Source of the DNA: Agrobacterium cavarae
GTDB lineage: Bacteria; Pseudomonadota; Alphaproteobacteria; Rhizobiales; Rhizobiaceae
NCBI RefSeq assembly: GCF_004310285.1
Contig: NZ_SISF01000027.1
Location: 1 to 64,000, forward strand
Direction of reading: 5' to 3'
Length of the DNA: 64,000 bases
Within the stretch, counting starts at the first letter, position 1; the number at the start of each line of letters is the position of its first letter. The position numbers were made by a program, and so were the translations under genes. Of this stretch, positions 8,240 through 17,554 are shown one piece after another. Under the pieces are notes generated by a model. That model saw nothing but the letters and a program-made list of their open reading frames with translations. It was not told where the DNA came from and did no database searches.

Positions 8240-9832
8240 TTAGTTTTTCTTCTTCTTTTTCTTTTTACCGGACGAGACGACGATATCCCGGTACTCGTCC
8301 ATATCCCCCTCGAAGGTCGTGACAGTGCCATTGTTGACAAGCCACAAGCGGTCTGCAGTCGCCTCGATAAGATGACGATCATGCGAAATCAGGATGACCG
8401 CACCATCATAGTCGTTGAGAGCCTCGATCAGAGCTCGACGGCTATCGATGTCCAGATGGTTTGTCGGTTCGTCGAGGATCAGCAGATTGGGTGCATGGAA
8501 TGCTGCGAGCCCCATTAGCAGACGCGCCTTTTCTCCACCGGATAGATCCTTGGCCGCCGTTGCCATCTTTTCGGTGGCAAGACCCATTTGCGCGACGCGT
8601 GCACGCACCTTGGACTCAGGCGCCTGCGGCATCAGCTTGCGCACATGATCGACTGCGGAGTCCTCAGGCACCAGGTCATCCATCTGGTGCTGAGCAAAAA
8701 AACCAACCTTCAGCGAAGGCGCTGTGCGCAGATCTCCAGTCTCCGGCGCGAGACGGCCGGAGATGAATTTGGCGAACGTCGATTTGCCGTTGCCATTCGA
8801 TCCTAGGAGCGCGATGCGGTCATCATTGTCGATGCGCAGATCGATACCCTTGAGGATTGGATTTCCAGGCTCATAGCCAACAGAACCACCATCGATGGCG
8901 ATGATCGGCGAGGCAGGCTGCTTTTCCGGGGTAGGAAATGTCATGGGTTGAACGTGATCTTCGATCACAGAAGACACGGTGCCCATCCGCTCCAGCGCCT
9001 TGACGCGCGATTGTGCCTGCTTGGCCTTCGATGCCTTGGCCTTGAAGCGGTCGATGAAGCTCTGCAGGTGCTTGCGCGCTGCCTCATTTTTGACCTTGGC
9101 CTTGTTTTGCAGTTCGTCGTTTTCGGCCTTCTGGCGTTCGAACTGGTCGTATCCACCGCGATAGAACGTCAACTTCTTCTGGTCGAGGTGGACAATGGCA
9201 TTGACGGCGTTGTTCAAAAGGTCGCGGTCATGGCTAATGATGATGACTGTGTAAGGATAGCGGCGAATGTAATCCTCAAGCCAAAGCGAGCCTTCCAGAT
9301 CGAGATAGTTTGTCGGCTCGTCGAGCAGTAGCAGGTCAGGTTCGGCAAACAGTACCGATGCCAGCGCCACGCGCATACGCCATCCACCGGAAAAGGATGA
9401 GGCAGGGCGAAGCTGGGCCTCCTGATCGAAACCAAGGCCTGCCAAGATGCTGGATGCGCGCGCTTCGGCCGAATGCGCGTCGATATCAACGAGACGCATC
9501 TGGATGTCAGAGATGCGTTCCGGATCGGTCGCTGTTTCCGATTCCAGCATGAGCGCAGCACGCTCCTTGTCGGCAGCAATGACAATCTCGATGAGACTAT
9601 CTTCAGTGCCTGGAGCTTCCTGAGCCACCTGACCAATCCTGGCATTCTTTGGGATCGAGACCGACCCGGTTTCGGCGCCGTGATCGCCTGTGATGACTTT
9701 GAACAACGTGGACTTGCCGGCACCATTGCGGCCAACGAGGCCGGCCTTGGTGCCGCTCGGAAGCGTAACGCTGGCTTTATCAAGGAGGAGACGTCCGGCG
9801 ATGCGGGTGGAAAGATCGGAAATGGAAATCAT
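8240..9832 (-). CDS. ABC-F family ATP-binding protein
   Basis: 530-residue soluble protein with two ABC ATPase domains and no membrane domain, the ABC-F layout; such proteins act on the ribosome during translation. Walker A motifs are GRNGAGKS (34-41) and GSNGNGKS (344-351). Signature motifs are FSGGWRMR and LSGGEKAR, and both Walker B regions read LLLDEPTNYLD and LILDEPTNHLD. The charged linker between the domains (about 240-300) is the expected P-site tRNA interaction motif. The C-terminus is a run of seven lysines and one asparagine. The subgroup (Uup, YbiT or other) is uncertain. Confidence 0.92.
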   Translation of the reverse strand: MISISDLSTRIAGRLLLDKASVTLPSGTKAGLVGRNGAGKSTLFKVITGDHGAETGSVSIPKNARIGQVAQEAPGTEDSLIEIVIAADKERAALMLESETATDPERISDIQMRLVDIDAHSAEARASSILAGLGFDQEAQLRPASSFSGGWRMRVALASVLFAEPDLLLLDEPTNYLDLEGSLWLEDYIRRYPYTVIIISHDRDLLNNAVNAIVHLDQKKLTFYRGGYDQFERQKAENDELQNKAKVKNEAARKHLQSFIDRFKAKASKAKQAQSRVKALERMGTVSSVIEDHVQPMTFPTPEKQPASPIIAIDGGSVGYEPGNPILKGIDLRIDNDDRIALLGSNGNGKSTFAKFISGRLAPETGDLRTAPSLKVGFFAQHQMDDLVPEDSAVDHVRKLMPQAPESKVRARVAQMGLATEKMATAAKDLSGGEKARLLMGLAAFHAPNLLILDEPTNHLDIDSRRALIEALNDYDGAVILISHDRHLIEATADRLWLVNNGTVTTFEGDMDEYRDIVVSSGKKKKKKKN

Positions 9833-10054
9833 GAAGACGTCTTGGTCAAACTTGCGGGTGATAGCAAGCGCTGGAGGTTCTGCGCCTTTGATTAGGGAAA
9901 ATAGAATTGTTTGTGGATGCTGCGCTGCAACACGTCACGCGTGAAGAACGCGGGCTTTCACAGACCGAAAAGGCATCTGCGCGGAAATCAGGCTTGGACA
10001 AGACAAGCTGGTGGGCGGCACCTGCGGCCTAGATGCATGGTGGTACACCTGCCC

Positions 10055-10354
10055 TTAGGAGAGTTTTCTGCCGTAGACCTGCAACGCTATCAGAAACGTC
10101 AGACAGCCAATTGCCGTCAAGATCAGTGCTTTCTTCCTAGCCTCCTTGTCTCGATATGCCAGCGCCGCAATGAACGTGCACACTGTCCAGGTACCCGTCG
10201 TCAGCATCAACAGCCATGAGTAGATGAAGGGTCCGAGATCGTATCCGCCCCCGCCGATGGAAGGCCCAGCAGACAGATCAATCTGAAGCGAGATCAGTAC
10301 GGAAACCGGAACGGCAAGCGCCGCGAGCCAGAGCCAGAAAGACCATCTGCGCAT
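10055..10354 (-). CDS. small predicted membrane protein
   Basis: 99 residues with three likely transmembrane helices: WSFWLWLAALAVPVSVLISL at the N-terminus, a middle one around FIYSWLLMLTTGTWTVCTFIAAL, and ALILTAIGCLTFLIALQVYG at the C-terminus. A basic DKEARKKA loop lies between the last two. GGAG lies 5 bases before the ATG at 10354, which favours this start over the in-frame GTG two codons earlier. I do not recognise the family. Neighbours give no functional hint; the flanking gaps of about 220 bases hold no gene that I can support. Confidence 0.6.
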   Translation of the reverse strand: MRRWSFWLWLAALAVPVSVLISLQIDLSAGPSIGGGGYDLGPFIYSWLLMLTTGTWTVCTFIAALAYRDKEARKKALILTAIGCLTFLIALQVYGRKLS

Positions 10355-10571
10355 TGTCACTCCATCAGCCTAAATCGACTGCAGCGGCTTGGCGGTTCGA
10401 CGCAGCAATCTGCTTTAGAAGGAAATGTGTTGCTTGTCATGGCCTTCCCAATGATGGGGTTTCGTTCTTATGATCCTGCGCGGTACGAGGTGTTCAACCT
10501 GAACCGTTGTGACGCAGGCGCACGAGGTCATACAGATGACAGTTGTTGAGCGTGCCTTCAAAGAGTGAAAG

Positions 10572-11270
10572 CTAGCGCGGCATGCGTGCAAATCCCTTCG
10601 CCAGGATCGGTCCTGTTGGACGCCCTGTGGGCGAACCGCCTGCTTGCTCAAGCGTCAGCTCATAGAGTTGATCGGCGCGTGGTTTGGGAAGGGCTGGTCC
10701 TTGAAGGCGAGCCGAATGCACGCCGTCAAGTAGACCAAGGGAGACCGGCCCCACATCGCGCGATGGCAGGGTCCAGACCTGGATCGTCTTGTCGCGCGGA
10801 ACGGTGAAATCGGCCAGCAGCCGGACAGAGGCTTCGTCATTGCCGAAATCCTCCACGACCGCCTGGACTTCGCCGGCATCATTGACCAGCACCGCGATGA
10901 CCAGCGGTTCTACCGTTCTGGTCAGGCTGTAGACGAGCCCAACGGCCAGAAGCAGTGACGCGGCGAGAGAGGTGAGCGCTGCGAACTTCCAGCGCCTTAG
11001 GCCGTTGTCGTTTGCGACTGGCCGGTCAGGGGCACGATGGTCTTGACGGGGCAGAGCAGACTCGATGCGCCGCCAGAGGTCTTCGCTGACCGATTGAGGA
11101 GCCAGGCTCGTGTCGAGTGGCAGGAACCGATCCCTGCTTGCCGCGATCGCGGCTTTGAGTTCAGGATCACGTTTCATGGCATCCTCGATCTCTCTGGCTT
11201 CAACCGCGTCGAGCAATCCCAGTACATACTCGTCGGCAAGATGAGGCACGTCCTTGCGGTCATAGTTCAT
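10572..11270 (-). CDS. RskA-type anti-sigma factor
   Basis: 232-residue membrane-bound anti-sigma factor. The N-terminal cytosolic domain (about 1-90) has the ADEYVLGLLDAVEAREIE region seen in anti-sigma-K proteins and lacks the His-Cys-Cys zinc motif. One transmembrane helix follows at about 93-112. The extracytoplasmic domain ends in the RskA C-terminal pattern (IQVWTLPSRDVGPVSLG). The ATG at 11270 overlaps the sigma-factor stop as ATGA, which fits translational coupling and fixes the start despite an open frame upstream. It should hold the sigma factor until an envelope or redox signal releases it. Confidence 0.9.
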   Translation of the reverse strand: MNYDRKDVPHLADEYVLGLLDAVEAREIEDAMKRDPELKAAIAASRDRFLPLDTSLAPQSVSEDLWRRIESALPRQDHRAPDRPVANDNGLRRWKFAALTSLAASLLLAVGLVYSLTRTVEPLVIAVLVNDAGEVQAVVEDFGNDEASVRLLADFTVPRDKTIQVWTLPSRDVGPVSLGLLDGVHSARLQGPALPKPRADQLYELTLEQAGGSPTGRPTGPILAKGFARMPR

Positions 11271-11866
11271 GCCAGGCACTCCCGCAGTGCCGACAGTCCA
11301 CGCCGGATCCATGATTTGGCAGTACCGAGCGGAATTCTCAGGCGACCGGCTATTTCGCCGTGTGAGTAACCGCCGACATAGGCCATCAGAATGCCTTGCC
11401 GCTTCGTGTCCTCAAGCGAGCCGAGGCATTCATAGAGGCGGGAATTGCGGTCCAATCGATGCCAGGCCGCCATGATCTCATCTGCCTGCTGATCGTCGCG
11501 GAGCGTCTCAACGTCTTCGACCACATGCTCTCGTCTGCCGTCACGAAGCAGATTGAGCGCTCTGTTGCGGACAATGGCATAAATCCAGCCGCGTGCCGAA
11601 CCGCTATCGGAGCGGTACTGATGGGCGTGCGTCCAGATGCGGATGAAGGCGTCCTGCACCACCTCTTCTGCTAGCTCACGACGCCGAACGATACGTTGGG
11701 CCACGGCGATAAGCTTGCCTGCCTCTTGATCGAATATCTGACGCAAAGCCAGCCGGTCGCCGTTGGCGCAGCCATTGAGCGCTTTTTCTAGATCAACCGG
11801 CAAAGAGCCCATCGCTGTCAAACTCATCTCCTCGGATCGGAAAGGTAAATCCGCTGTCTTTGCCAT
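11267..11866 (-). CDS. ECF-type RNA polymerase sigma factor
   Basis: Up to 199 residues with sigma region 2 (about 40-105, including AEEVVQDAFIRIWTHA) and region 4 (about 140-195, including GGYSHGEIAGRLRIPLGTAKSWIRRGL). Pairing with an RskA-type anti-sigma suggests a SigK-like factor. The start is uncertain. The ATG at 11866 has no good ribosome site and lies only a few bases after a possible -10 element. GAGGAG sits 6 bases before a TTG at 11821, which would give 184 residues. The divergent DUF4394 gene is a likely target because both share a symmetric upstream region. Confidence 0.92.
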   Translation of the reverse strand: MAKTADLPFRSEEMSLTAMGSLPVDLEKALNGCANGDRLALRQIFDQEAGKLIAVAQRIVRRRELAEEVVQDAFIRIWTHAHQYRSDSGSARGWIYAIVRNRALNLLRDGRREHVVEDVETLRDDQQADEIMAAWHRLDRNSRLYECLGSLEDTKRQGILMAYVGGYSHGEIAGRLRIPLGTAKSWIRRGLSALRECLA

Positions 11867-11868
11867 CT

Positions 11869-11947
11869 ATACCCGGGTTGCGGCTGCTTAGATGCAGCTC
11901 TCAAAAAAATTTTCACCTGCTGCATCCAATCGCATCACCCGCGGTGT
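11869..11947. promoter_or_regulatory. symmetric divergent promoter region, candidate ECF promoters
   Basis: GATGCAGC (11891-11898) and GCTGCATC (11919-11926) form a perfect 8-bp inverted repeat with a 20-base spacer. Reading outward each way, TGCATC is followed after 16-17 bases by GGTGT (11943-11947, plus) or GGTAT (11873-11869, minus). Similarity continues through the spacers (CACCCG against AACCCG). This is what two divergent promoters of one ECF sigma factor would look like, with TGCATC as -35. The assignment is inference. Confidence 0.45.
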
Positions 11948-12015
11948 CTTCAAGATGGAGGGTTGAGAGCCATGTGGCGAAACCTTCTTTGATTTTAAAC
12001 GCACGGGAGAAGAAT

Positions 12016-12804
12016 ATGCAGACCATTCGTTTTGCTTTGGCAGCCTCCATATCCGTCATCGCTACGGCGACATCCGCGCTGGCAGCGCCGGTATTGGGAT
12101 TGAGCGGCGACAAGACACTCGTCATGTTCGACACGGAAAAGCCCGCAGTGTCGAAGACGATGGAGGTGACAGGCGTCGATAAGCTTGTCGGCATCGATTA
12201 TCGCCCCGGCAACAAGACCGTCATTGGCGTTACGCCTGATCATCGCATCGTCAGCATTAATCTGGAAACGGGCGCTGCAAGCGATATAGCGAAAATGGAC
12301 AAGATGCTGACGATCACCGATGCTCCGGTGGTGGTCGACTTCAACCCGATGGCGGATCGTCTGCGTTTCATGAGCGGAACCACCAACCACCGGGTTCACC
12401 CTGACACGGGTGCGGTAACGGTTGACGGTACGCTCGCCTTCGAAGAGGGCGATATGCACAAGGGCGAAACGCCGAATATCGTCGCGGCCGCCTATACGAA
12501 CTCCATCGGAAAGCCGGAAAAGACGGCGATGTACAATATCGACGCCACCATTGGCGCGTTGATCCAGCAAACGAAGCCGAATGATGGGACGCTGAAGGCG
12601 ATCGGTAAGCTTGGCCTCAAGGATAAGCCGGCGACCTACGCCTTCGATATTCAGGGCATGGAAGGTGGCAAGAACACGGCCTACCTTGCTGCAAACAAGA
12701 TGCTCTATACCGTCAATCTCGAAACCGGCAAGGTGACCGAAGTCGGCGCGATCACCGGCGTGGAGAATGAACTGAGAGACATTGCCGTTCTGCCGGCGAT
12801 GTAA
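12016..12804 (+). CDS. secreted DUF4394 domain protein
   Basis: 262 residues: an N-terminal signal peptide (MQTIRFALAASISVIATATSALAA region, likely cleaved after an Ala-Leu-Ala motif near residue 23) and a single DUF4394 domain. The domain has recurring beta-propeller-like elements such as LVGIDYRPGNKTVIGV, RLRFMSGTTNHRVHPDTG and YTVNLETGKVTEVG. The biochemical role is unknown. The start is the ATG at 12016 after GAGAAGAAT; upstream in-frame codons do not extend the signal peptide sensibly. It is divergent from an ECF sigma/anti-sigma pair, which suggests stress-responsive expression. Confidence 0.88.
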   Translation: MQTIRFALAASISVIATATSALAAPVLGLSGDKTLVMFDTEKPAVSKTMEVTGVDKLVGIDYRPGNKTVIGVTPDHRIVSINLETGAASDIAKMDKMLTITDAPVVVDFNPMADRLRFMSGTTNHRVHPDTGAVTVDGTLAFEEGDMHKGETPNIVAAAYTNSIGKPEKTAMYNIDATIGALIQQTKPNDGTLKAIGKLGLKDKPATYAFDIQGMEGGKNTAYLAANKMLYTVNLETGKVTEVGAITGVENELRDIAVLPAM

Positions 12805-12811
12805 GGAACGA

Positions 12812-12841
12812 GGGGGCAGGCGGCCTAAGCCGACTGCCTCC
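12812..12841 (+). terminator. hairpin after the DUF4394 gene
   Basis: GGGGCAG-G-CGGC and GCCG-A-CTGCCTC pair around a CTAA loop with one mismatch. No T tract follows. Confidence 0.4.
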
Positions 12842-12976
12842 ATCCATCTCATAGACTGTGGGGCGTGACGCCGGGTACTTGCGCCTGTCGACTGTCATCA
12901 TCGCCGAATTGAGCTTGCCCGGTGAGGGGGTATTCACGCTAATCTACCGCTCACGCGATTCTCGAGGGAGGAAACG

Positions 12977-14002
12977 ATGAGCCGCAACATCATTCTGGTC
13001 GATCCACTGCCGAGAACGCTGGACCTGATCATGGAGCCTTCCGTTCGAGCCCGTCTGGAGGCGCTCGGCGAGGTGATCGTATCCGAAGACCGCCAGATGC
13101 CCGCCGAAGAGGTGGAGCGATACCTCCCAGACACGGTTTTGATTTTCGGCCAGACTGACATGCCAAGAGAGCGTTTGGATCGCGCTCCGCGATTGAAGGC
13201 GATCATCAATGTTGAATCGAATTTTCTGCCCAATGTCGATTATCAGGCCTGCGTCGAGCGAGGCATATGGGTAATCACACCGGCGTCGGCTTTCGCGTCA
13301 CCGGTTGCGGAAGCGTCGCTTGCCATGGCGCTGGACCTGGCACGCGGCATTACCGCAGCGGATCGTGAGTTCAGGCACGGCACCGAGCGTTATGGACTGG
13401 AGGGGAATTCGGAGACATTCCGCTTTGCCGGAGCCCCGGTCGGCATCATCGGTTTCGGCGATCTTGGTCGTGAACTGCGTGAGCTCATTCGACCGTTCCG
13501 AAACACGGTCCGCGTGTTCGATCCCTGGCTACCGAAGGAGATTGTCGAGCGGCTCGATTGCCTGCCATCGACGCTTGATGAGCTCCTGCGAGAAAGCCAG
13601 GTGGTCTTCGTCTTCGCCAGTGTCACAAGCGAGAACGAAGGTTTTCTCGGCAAGAAGGAATTCGCCTTGATGAAACCGGGTGCGGCTTTCCTGTTGATGA
13701 GCCGTGCCGCCGTCGTAGACTTTTCGGCGATGCTTGAGGCTGCTGCATCAGGCCATATTAGGGTGGCAACCGACGTGTTTCCGGAGGAACCAGTCAAGGC
13801 AGACGATCCGGTCAGGAGCACGCCTGGCATCCTTCTCTCTGCTCACAGGACTGGCGGTACACGCGATGCCTTCTATGCTTTGGGTTCGATGGCCGTCGCT
13901 GATGCTGAACTCATCATGAAAGGGCTTCCACCGAGGCTTTGCCGTCGTGCTGATCCTGCGACGGCCAGCATGATGAGGTCGAAGCCGGTTTCCGTTTCAT
14001 AA
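12977..14002 (+). CDS. D-isomer-specific 2-hydroxyacid dehydrogenase family protein
   Basis: 341-residue NAD-dependent dehydrogenase of the phosphoglycerate dehydrogenase/hydroxypyruvate reductase fold. The Rossmann motif GFGDLG is at 159-164. The catalytic trio is visible as Arg243 (MSRAAVVD), Glu270/271 (FPEEP) and His290 (SAHRTGG). The C-terminus ends shortly after the fold and has no ACT domain. A strong GGGAGGAAA site precedes the ATG. The gene stands alone. The substrate is unknown; sugar-acid or glyoxylate-type compounds are typical for this group. Confidence 0.9.
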   Translation: MSRNIILVDPLPRTLDLIMEPSVRARLEALGEVIVSEDRQMPAEEVERYLPDTVLIFGQTDMPRERLDRAPRLKAIINVESNFLPNVDYQACVERGIWVITPASAFASPVAEASLAMALDLARGITAADREFRHGTERYGLEGNSETFRFAGAPVGIIGFGDLGRELRELIRPFRNTVRVFDPWLPKEIVERLDCLPSTLDELLRESQVVFVFASVTSENEGFLGKKEFALMKPGAAFLLMSRAAVVDFSAMLEAAASGHIRVATDVFPEEPVKADDPVRSTPGILLSAHRTGGTRDAFYALGSMAVADAELIMKGLPPRLCRRADPATASMMRSKPVSVS

Positions 14003-14074
14003 TCATGAGGTTCTCCGCGTAACCTAACCCGATATGGCTGCTCGACTCTAGGTCGGTCATAGAGCGTTTCGCTG

Positions 14075-17000
14075 CTACCTCGTGCTCGTGTTGGCTTTCG
14101 CCAGAATCTGTTCGAACTGTTCCAGTTGCTTTTCGCCTGTACCGCTTGAAACCTGGAAGATCAGCCTGTCGTCCCGTCGCACTGCCCCTGCCTTTTTCGT
14201 GAGCTGTGCGAGCACCTTGGCAGGGGTCTTTGGTGTGAAGGTCAAGGCGAGCGCCTTCGGTCCCGCCTCGAGCTTTGAGATGCCCAATCGCGCCGCGCTC
14301 AGTTGAACGCGGCTTGTTCGCAGCAGAGTGAGTACCTCCGAAGGCAACTCACCGAACCTGTCCTCAAACTCTTCTTTCAGATCATCTATCTCGAGGAGAC
14401 TGGAGGCACGGGAGAGCTTGGCATAGAGATTGAGTCTGGTGGCGGGATCCGACACATAGTTCGCCGGTATCGTCGCCGCTGTGTCGAGCTGAAGGATCGT
14501 CTGTTGCGGGAAAGGTGATGACTTCTTGCCCAGTTCCGCGACAGCCCCAGCCAAAAGCTTCTGGTACAGTCCGACGCCGATCACCCTCATATGCCCAGCC
14601 TGATCATCACCGGCGATGTCGCCACCGCCACGCAGATCGAGATCTCGCACACTGATCGCCAAACCGGACCCCAACCGGTCACTCTCTACAAGCGTGGAAA
14701 GCCGCGACAAAGCGTCTTCGCCCAGATCTGCTCCCTCTTCCAACAATAGGGTCGCTCTGCCCTGCGCGCCAGAACGGCCGACGCGCCCGCGCAGTTGATG
14801 AAGTTGAGCAAGCCCGAAGCGCTCCGGGTGCCATATGAACATGGTATTAGCCCGCGGCACGTCCAGCCCATTCTCGATGATATTGGTGGCGAGCAGGACA
14901 TCTCCGTCGCCTCCCGCGAAACCGACAATCGTCTCGTCGATTTTTGCTGCCGGCATCCTGCCATGCGCCACCTTGACCGACAGTTCTGGAGCGATGTTCT
15001 TCAGTATGGTTTCGACACCTTCGATGTCTTCAATACGAGGAACGACGACGAAGCTCTGTCCGCCTCGGCGATGCTCCCGCATCAAACCCGTTCGCATCGA
15101 TGCGCGGTCGAAAGCAGCGAGTGAGGTACGCACCGGACGCCTTCGCGATGGCGGCGTGGTGAGAAGGCTAACCTCCTGAACGCCAACCATAGCCGATTGC
15201 AGTGTTCGCGGAATTGGCGTCGCCGACATCATAAGCGTGTGAAGGGAAGGCGCGAGCCTGTTCATCGCACTCTTCTCTTTTAACCCAAAACGATGCTCCT
15301 CATCCACGATCAACAGCCCCAGCCGCGCAAAACGCACATCTTTTGCGAAGATCGCTTGGGTCGCCACGATAACCCCGATTTTGCCCTCAGCCAGAGCCGC
15401 TTTGGTTTGTTTGCTTTCGGCTGGCTTAACCAGCCGCGACATCATCCCGACAGAGACGTCTGTCCCTTCGAAGCGTTGCTGGAAGGTCTGGAAGTGCTGA
15501 CGCGCTAAAACGGTGGTGGGCGCGATGACGGCAACCTGTCCGCCAGAGAGGGCCACCGCCGCCGCGGCGCGCAGCGCGACCTCCGTCTTGCCGAAGCCGA
15601 CGTCTCCGCACACGAGGCGGTTCATTTCCTTTCCCGATGCGAGATCAGACAAAACATCGTTGATCGCTTTTGATTGATCGCGGGTCTCGGCAAAAGGAAA
15701 ACGGCGCGTAAAGGCTGCAAATTGAGTGCGAGGAGGGATGAATGTCTGCGCCTGTGAGGATTGCCTCTGCTTGGCAATCTTCGAAAGGTGACGGGCGGTT
15801 GAAACGATGTCCTGCGCAATCTTCTGGCTCTTTTTGCTCCATGCCTCGGTGTGGAGACGATCGAGCGAAACAGCATCAGGCTCGGATCCATAACGCCAGA
15901 GCTTGTCGAATTCTCGCATGGTAACGAGGATGGAATCTCCATCGCGATACTGCAATCGGGCTGCGTCGCGCGCTACGTTTTCGACAAGGATCGTCTCGAG
16001 ATCCTTAAGAACGCCAATGCCATGATCTTCGTGCACAACCACATCACCGATCCGAAGCTCGGGCTCGGTTAGCAATTGATGAGAGTTGGTGTCGGCCATG
16101 GGTGCATCGGGTGCAGCAACGACGACGATACCCTCACTCGTATCGAGAAAACCTTCCTGGAGATTGCTGGCAATCTTCATGAGACTGCCAGGCGTCGCTC
16201 TCAAAACATCATCCCATCGGCCGACCGTACCGTTGGGAGCGTCCGCTCCCTTCTCCAGTCGCCGATAAAGGGCCTCGGCGCGCTTGCCGTTACCCGCGAT
16301 CAGAACCTTCTTATGCTCTTGGAGGGCGTCCTGCGCGAATCTGGTGATCGACTTCCGGTAATCGGCGTCATAGGGCTTCGTCGGCAGCTCCTCACCATCG
16401 TCGACTTTTAGGGTCCCTAACCGCATATGACCGGTCTGCTCGTCCCATTCGCCGCGGTCGAGATACAGCGACTGACGCGACGCTGCATCCGCTACGCCGA
16501 AATCAATATGGGCCTGCTGCGCGTCGTCGATGATGTCCAGATAGTGTTCGAGCCGCTGATTGATGCCCTGTCCCAGGATCAGGGTCGTATCACCGAGGAG
16601 ATCAAACACGCTCGGCATGAGATCGTACTGGCGAATGAGCAAGTTCTCGATGGTACTTGCAGATGGACCGGCGTCTTGAGAAGCGTCACCACCCTTAATA
16701 ACTTCCGAAGCGGGGCCAATCGATACGTGCTCCAAAGAACTTTCTGTGCGCTGCGATAGGCGGTCGAAGCCATGCAACTCCAGAATATTGTCATTCTCAT
16801 CAAGCACAATCCGCATGGGCCCCGGAGCACCGGCGGGGTAGATGTCGATGACGCAGTCACGGACAGCCAATTCCCCCGGATCGTCGGCAACGCCTTCTTC
16901 CGTATATCCTGTGCGTGCGATGAAATCCATGAACGCATCGCGGTTGAACGATGTGCCTACCGCAAGTTGGAAAACGTTCTCGGAGATCGCGTCTGCTGGC

Positions 17001-17407
17001 GGGACGCGTTGAAGGATTGCTTCCAAGGACGTCAGCATCAGGCGACGGCTGGACGGCCCACCAATCCATAGTCGCAGCGCGTCCATTCTTCGGCCCATGC
17101 AGTGACGAGACGGGAGAACGCGGTCGTATGGAAGGCAATCCCATGGAGGAAACACAATATGGTTTATCTCTGGGAAAAGAGCAGTGATGGCCTCCGCTAT
17201 CCGGTCAGCCTCTCCCTCGCTCGCCGCAACATAGCAGAGTGACGTTTCGGATTGGGCAAGCAAAGCAGCAAGCCTCGTTGCAACGAATCCCGGCGGTAGC
17301 TTTGGTGTTTCGATCGGCTGAGGGGCGCTGGTAGATGCGGCGGCTCTTTTCTCTTTGGGTCTAGACGCGCTCACATCCATTCGCATTTCTTTCATAAGCA
17401 ATTTCAC
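14075..17407 (-). CDS. Mfd-like DEAD/DEAH helicase (divergent transcription-repair coupling factor)
   Basis: 1110 residues with Mfd architecture: a UvrB-like N-terminal module (about 35-330), a middle region, a CarD-like RNA polymerase interaction domain (VHEDHGIGVL), then a RecG-type helicase with Walker A GDVGFGKT (601-608), VDEEHRFG and a QLHQLRGRVGRS motif VI, and a short C-terminal TRCF-like domain. Several positions that are near-invariant in canonical Mfd differ; for example IIETGID reads IIENGLD, and the following strand reads TMFIWHPERFG. It may be a paralogue rather than the housekeeping copy. The GTG at 17407 and ATGs at 17395, 17386 and 17380 are possible starts; none has a strong ribosome site. 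Confidence 0.88.
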   Translation of the reverse strand: MKLLMKEMRMDVSASRPKEKRAAASTSAPQPIETPKLPPGFVATRLAALLAQSETSLCYVAASEGEADRIAEAITALFPEINHIVFPPWDCLPYDRVLPSRHCMGRRMDALRLWIGGPSSRRLMLTSLEAILQRVPPADAISENVFQLAVGTSFNRDAFMDFIARTGYTEEGVADDPGELAVRDCVIDIYPAGAPGPMRIVLDENDNILELHGFDRLSQRTESSLEHVSIGPASEVIKGGDASQDAGPSASTIENLLIRQYDLMPSVFDLLGDTTLILGQGINQRLEHYLDIIDDAQQAHIDFGVADAASRQSLYLDRGEWDEQTGHMRLGTLKVDDGEELPTKPYDADYRKSITRFAQDALQEHKKVLIAGNGKRAEALYRRLEKGADAPNGTVGRWDDVLRATPGSLMKIASNLQEGFLDTSEGIVVVAAPDAPMADTNSHQLLTEPELRIGDVVVHEDHGIGVLKDLETILVENVARDAARLQYRDGDSILVTMREFDKLWRYGSEPDAVSLDRLHTEAWSKKSQKIAQDIVSTARHLSKIAKQRQSSQAQTFIPPRTQFAAFTRRFPFAETRDQSKAINDVLSDLASGKEMNRLVCGDVGFGKTEVALRAAAAVALSGGQVAVIAPTTVLARQHFQTFQQRFEGTDVSVGMMSRLVKPAESKQTKAALAEGKIGVIVATQAIFAKDVRFARLGLLIVDEEHRFGLKEKSAMNRLAPSLHTLMMSATPIPRTLQSAMVGVQEVSLLTTPPSRRRPVRTSLAAFDRASMRTGLMREHRRGGQSFVVVPRIEDIEGVETILKNIAPELSVKVAHGRMPAAKIDETIVGFAGGDGDVLLATNIIENGLDVPRANTMFIWHPERFGLAQLHQLRGRVGRSGAQGRATLLLEEGADLGEDALSRLSTLVESDRLGSGLAISVRDLDLRGGGDIAGDDQAGHMRVIGVGLYQKLLAGAVAELGKKSSPFPQQTILQLDTAATIPANYVSDPATRLNLYAKLSRASSLLEIDDLKEEFEDRFGELPSEVLTLLRTSRVQLSAARLGISKLEAGPKALALTFTPKTPAKVLAQLTKKAGAVRRDDRLIFQVSSGTGEKQLEQFEQILAKANTSTR

Positions 17408-17554
17408 CAGCCATCGAGAACAAAGTTCCCAACGGCTTGTTCCTTGCCAACGTCATCTTTGCAGCGCGTGAGCCCGTGCGGATGCACGATCGTGACCGCC
17501 CTTTAGCGAGCCGTCGAGGATGGGTCCATTTTCGCTTCGATTGGATTTGAAAGA

